Below, one piece after another: positions 6,300 through 9,265 of a stretch of DNA of 9,265 bases; within the stretch, counting starts at the first letter, position 1; the number at the start of each line of letters is the position of its first letter. The notes below the pieces were generated by a model that saw nothing but the letters and a program-made list of their open reading frames with translations, was not told where the DNA came from and ran no database searches. The position numbers were made by a program, and so were the translations under genes. This DNA comes from ATZT02 sp046048135 (GTDB lineage Bacteria > Actinomycetota > Actinomycetes > S36-B12 > UBA5976). The stretch is taken from contig JBJOGR010000028.1 in assembly GCA_046048135.1 (NCBI GenBank), positions 1 through 9,265 on the forward strand, read 5' to 3'.

Positions 6300-8525
6300 A
6301 TGACAGACGCATCCATCACGCGCAATAGATTCGCAAGATTTACTGGTTGGAAATCAGAAACTAAAGAAATTGATCAGTTGATCAAGACTTTAAAGAAATA
6401 TCATTCAAAAGATAATTTTGATTTGGTGCATAAAGCTTATGAAGTTTCAAAACGCCAACATGAAGGTCAAAAAAGAAGAAGTGGCGAAGAATACATAACT
6501 CATCCAATTGCTGTTGCTCAAATTTTGGCAGATTTAGGTTTATCAAGTGAAACTTTGGCGGCCGCACTCTTGCATGACACAGTTGAAGATACGGGTTACT
6601 CAATAGAAAAATTAGAAGAAGATTTTGGATCTGAAGTTGCCCGGTTAGTTGATGGTGTAACCAAGTTAGACAAAGTTAAATATGGTGAATCAAGTGCTGC
6701 AGAAACCGTTAGAAAAATGGTTGTGGCAATGGCTAAAGATATAAGAGTACTTTTAGTAAAACTTGCAGATCGCTTACACAATATGAGAACTTTAAAGTAT
6801 TTGCCTTCGCCAAAACAGGAACAGAAAGCTAAAGAAACACTTGAAATATTTGCCCCTCTTGCTCACCGTCTTGGTATGAATGCAATTAAGTGGGAATTAG
6901 AAGATTTATCTTTTGCAACTTTATACCCAAAAATGTATGAAGAGATAGTTAATCTTGTTAGTCAAAGAGCACCTCAAAGAGATAGGGAAATTGCTGAAGT
7001 TGTCGCAATTGTAGAAAAAGATTTAAGCGAAGCAAAAATAAAAGCAGAATTAAGCGCTAGACCAAAACATTATTACTCTGTTTATCAAAAAATGATTGTC
7101 AGAGGTAGAGATTTTAATGAAATTTATGACTTGGTGGGAGTAAGAATTTTAGTTAATGATGTAAAAGATTGTTATGCAACTTTAGGAACAATCCACTCTC
7201 GTTGGAATCCAGTTCCTGGAAGATTTAAAGATTACATTGCGATGCCAAAATTCAACCTTTACAAATCACTTCACACAACAGTAATTGGAACAAATGGAAG
7301 ACCAATTGAATTTCAAATTAGAACTTTCGATATGCATAAAGAAGCTGAATATGGTGTGGCAAGTCATTGGCGATATAAGGAAAAACAAAGTAAAGAGGGA
7401 TTAAGGCCAGCAGATGAAATGGCTTGGTTAAAACAATTAGTCGATTGGCAGAAAGAAACAGAAGATCCAGATGAATTCTTAGATACATTGCGATACGACT
7501 TAGGTCAACAAAAAGAAATATTTGTATTCACACCTGCCGGAGATGTAATAGCTTTGCCACACGGTGCTACTCCAGTTGACTTTGCATACGCAGTCCACAC
7601 CGAAGTTGGAAATCACTGCATTGGGGCAAGAGTAAATGGAAAATTAGTTTCCCTTGATTCTAATTTGGAAAGTGGAGACAACGTAGAGATTTTCACAACT
7701 AAAACTCCAGGCTCTGGTCCCTCCCAAGACTGGCTGAATTTCGCAGTCTCAACAAGAGCTAAAAGCAAGATAAAAGCTTGGTTTACCAAAGAAAGACGCG
7801 AAGAATATATAGAGCAAGGTAAAGATCAGATTGCAAAACAAATTAGAAAACAAAATTTGCCATTACATCGCTTAATGGCGAACCAGTCTTTAGTTGCTGT
7901 AGCGCATGAACTAAAAATTAAAGGAATTGAAGATCTTTTTGTTGCTATAGGAGAAGGAAAAGTTAGCGCTCAAAGTGTGGTTAATAAATTAATTCAAATT
8001 CATGGTGGGGAAGAAGGGGCTAGCGAAGATCTTGCCGAGGCAATTGCTCCTACTCGAATTAAAAATTCACCAACTGCAACCAGATCTCCATCTGTGATTG
8101 TCAAAGGAATTGAAGATGTTTACACCCGATTGAGTCGTTGTTGCACACCTGTTCCTGGAGATGAAATTTTTGGATACATTACAAGAGGTGGAGGAGTATC
8201 CGTTCACAGACAAGATTGCACAAACGCAATCGATTTGAATAAAGAAGAAGAAAGAATTGTGGAAACAACTTGGCCAGAAAGTGGCACTGGAATTTATCTA
8301 GTAAATATTCAAGTAGAAGCAATTGATAGAAACGGGCTTCTTTCTGATGTCACCAGAACTTTGTCTGAACATCATGTGAATATTCTCAATGCTTCTGTGT
8401 CAACAACTAGAGAAAGAATTGCATTTTCTAAATTTACTTTTGAAATGGCAGACCCTAAACATTTGGGAAGTGTTTTGGCAGCAGTGAAAAATATTGCTGG
8501 GGTATATGACGTTTATCGCGTTTAA
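6300..8525 (+). CDS. rel: Rel, bifunctional (p)ppGpp synthetase/hydrolase
   Basis: Rel makes and degrades the alarmone (p)ppGpp in the stringent response. From ATG 6300 it has 741 aa, full length for a long RSH enzyme. The HD hydrolase domain keeps its metal-site residues: His68 in THPIA, His92-Asp93 with Glu96-Asp97 in LLHDTVEDT, and Asp157 in LADRLHN. The synthetase domain has YYSVYQK (258-264), Asp277 in YDLVGVR, RFKD (308-311), YKSLHTT (321-327) and Glu337 in EFQIRT. RFKD is the RxKD motif of bifunctional Rel, rather than the ExDD of synthetase-only RelA. Next come a TGS domain (about 406-467), a helical region, the zinc-finger domain with Cys614-Cys615, His636 and Cys640, and a C-terminal ACT domain (about 665-736) ending VYDVYRV. 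All catalytic sites look intact, so both activities are expected. Its 79-bp upstream gap may hold a separate promoter, but I cannot identify one. Confidence 0.97.
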   Translation: MTDASITRNRFARFTGWKSETKEIDQLIKTLKKYHSKDNFDLVHKAYEVSKRQHEGQKRRSGEEYITHPIAVAQILADLGLSSETLAAALLHDTVEDTGYSIEKLEEDFGSEVARLVDGVTKLDKVKYGESSAAETVRKMVVAMAKDIRVLLVKLADRLHNMRTLKYLPSPKQEQKAKETLEIFAPLAHRLGMNAIKWELEDLSFATLYPKMYEEIVNLVSQRAPQRDREIAEVVAIVEKDLSEAKIKAELSARPKHYYSVYQKMIVRGRDFNEIYDLVGVRILVNDVKDCYATLGTIHSRWNPVPGRFKDYIAMPKFNLYKSLHTTVIGTNGRPIEFQIRTFDMHKEAEYGVASHWRYKEKQSKEGLRPADEMAWLKQLVDWQKETEDPDEFLDTLRYDLGQQKEIFVFTPAGDVIALPHGATPVDFAYAVHTEVGNHCIGARVNGKLVSLDSNLESGDNVEIFTTKTPGSGPSQDWLNFAVSTRAKSKIKAWFTKERREEYIEQGKDQIAKQIRKQNLPLHRLMANQSLVAVAHELKIKGIEDLFVAIGEGKVSAQSVVNKLIQIHGGEEGASEDLAEAIAPTRIKNSPTATRSPSVIVKGIEDVYTRLSRCCTPVPGDEIFGYITRGGGVSVHRQDCTNAIDLNKEEERIVETTWPESGTGIYLVNIQVEAIDRNGLLSDVTRTLSEHHVNILNASVSTTRERIAFSKFTFEMADPKHLGSVLAAVKNIAGVYDVYRV

Positions 8526-9265
8526 CGGGTGAAGTCAGCTAAAGTGTTTTTTGTTGCTTCTAGAAGCATTTTTTGAGTGTCTATAGTTTTTGTTAGAGAA
8601 TCAACTTTTTTAGAATCACCTTTTGCGATAGCTTCTTGTAATTCTTTTTCTGTTTTAGCTAGTTTGACTTCAATAAGTTCCAAAGTTGATTGAGCTCTTG
8701 CGCTTTTAGCAGGATCTGTTCGCTCTAATTCTTTTCGTTCTGCAGTTTTAATTGCATCTTCGACTGCTTTAAGTCTAGATTCAATTTTATTCTTATCATT
8801 TCTTGGCACATGACCAATTTTGTTCCATTCATCTTGAATAGGCCTGATTGCAGACTTTGCTGATTTAATATCAGTTATCGGAAGTAAAGATTCTGCCTTT
8901 TTAGCAAGCTCTTCTTTTAAAACTAAATTCTTTTTGTGTTCTTCATCTAAGACAGACAAAGCAGCGGTTCTGGCAGCAAAGAAAGCATCTTGGGCTACTT
9001 TAAATTCCTTCCAAAGTTTTTGTTCTTCTTTTCTTTCTAAAATTGGAGCAGACTTCCACTTTGACATTAAATTTCTAAACTTATTCGCAGTATCGTTCCA
9101 GTCTTTTGAATCTGCAATTTTCTTAGCTTGATCAACAATTTCAGATTTAATTTTTGATGCTTCTTTACGAGTTGATTCTAATGTTGAAAAGTATTGTCTT
9201 CTTGCTTTATCAAAACTAGATCTTGCGGTACTAAATCTCTTCCATAGAGCTTGTTCATCTGATTT
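8522..9265 (-). CDS. DUF349 domain protein, 5' end cut by window edge
   Basis: The minus-strand frame is open from the right window edge to a TAA at 8524-8522, giving 247 visible C-terminal residues. It therefore does not start at the internal ATG at 9067-9065. DUF349 repeats are visible: an edge copy with QALWKRFSTARSSFDKARR, then a second copy with LMSKWKSAPILERKEEQKLW and a following AQDAFFAAR, then a more diverged third with IRPIQDEWNKIGHVPR. The rest is mostly charged helix, and the last 80 or so residues, rich in Lys, Glu, Ala and Leu, probably form a coiled coil. No signal peptide or membrane segment is seen. DUF349 has no established biochemical function; it is common next to rel in actinobacteria, so the neighbourhood is conserved, but a role in the stringent response is not shown. 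Its stop overlaps the rel stop by convergent transcription. Confidence 0.9.
   Translation of the reverse strand, partial: KSDEQALWKRFSTARSSFDKARRQYFSTLESTRKEASKIKSEIVDQAKKIADSKDWNDTANKFRNLMSKWKSAPILERKEEQKLWKEFKVAQDAFFAARTAALSVLDEEHKKNLVLKEELAKKAESLLPITDIKSAKSAIRPIQDEWNKIGHVPRNDKNKIESRLKAVEDAIKTAERKELERTDPAKSARAQSTLELIEVKLAKTEKELQEAIAKGDSKKVDSLTKTIDTQKMLLEATKNTLADFTR
8555..8574 (+). terminator. Candidate intrinsic terminator for rel, inside the 3' end of the opposing gene
   Basis: TGCTT (8555-8559), CTAG loop (8560-8563) and AAGCA (8564-8568) form a perfect 14-bp palindrome, followed directly by six T's at 8569-8574 on the plus strand. It begins 29 nt past the rel stop codon. The run of T's on only one side gives it plus-strand polarity. 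The stem is just five pairs, two of them GC, so it may be a weak terminator. The same bases encode residues near the C-terminus of the DUF349 protein on the minus strand. Confidence 0.4.

Noticed and set aside
8479..8499. CAGCA/TGCTG hairpin near the end of rel as a terminator for the minus-strand gene
   Set aside because: There is no T-run on the minus strand after the stem, the loop is 11 nt, and the bases are conserved Rel coding sequence.
8934..9131. Plus-strand reading frame of 65 codons inside the DUF349 gene
   Set aside because: It is a shadow of the minus-strand gene: it matches no family I recognise and the opposing frame has clear DUF349 repeats.

Overview
The window is a block of conserved bacterial housekeeping genes. 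The order pdxT–yebC–ruvC–ruvA–ruvB–secD–secF–rel, with a DUF349 gene next to rel, is the arrangement known from Actinomycetota such as Streptomyces. The SecD sequence also looks actinobacterial: a Ser/Ala/Pro/Thr-rich insert in the extracytoplasmic domain and an ITADSF version of the conserved TM4 motif. The base composition is unusually AT-rich for that phylum: two sampled lines gave 21/60 and 18/60 G+C, and codon choice favours TTA, AAA and GAA. Genes are packed tightly, with three ATGA stop/start overlaps and one pair of overlapping convergent stop codons. This points to a streamlined, low-GC, probably free-living aquatic actinobacterium. That lineage guess is inference; the sequence does not fix it below phylum. 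The genetic code is standard, since TGA ends several genes and Trp is TGG.

Layout. At 1-534 is the 3' part of pdxT (PLP synthase glutaminase). It is followed at once by yebC (543-1295), then the Holliday-junction set ruvC (1333-1839), ruvA (1836-2411) and ruvB (2408-3457), joined by 4-base overlaps. A 106-bp AT-rich gap holds an inverted repeat at the end of ruvB and the ribosome binding site for a TTG-started secD (3564-5147). secD overlaps secF (5144-6220) by 4 bases. After a 79-bp gap lies a bifunctional (p)ppGpp synthetase/hydrolase, rel (6300-8525). A DUF349 gene runs in from the right edge on the minus strand (8522-9265), and its stop codon overlaps the rel stop. A small palindrome followed by six T's, inside the 3' end of the DUF349 gene, is placed to terminate rel transcripts.

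Together the genes cover PLP synthesis, a translation/regulatory factor, Holliday-junction branch migration and resolution, the SecDF motor of protein export, and the stringent response. Compared with the usual actinobacterial order, two genes are absent at their expected positions: yajC (between ruvB and secD) and apt (between secF and rel). The region carries no mobile element, CRISPR array, tRNA or rRNA that I can see, and no convincing sign of an undescribed system. The points worth a second look are the two missing genes, the embedded terminator, and several start-site corrections.
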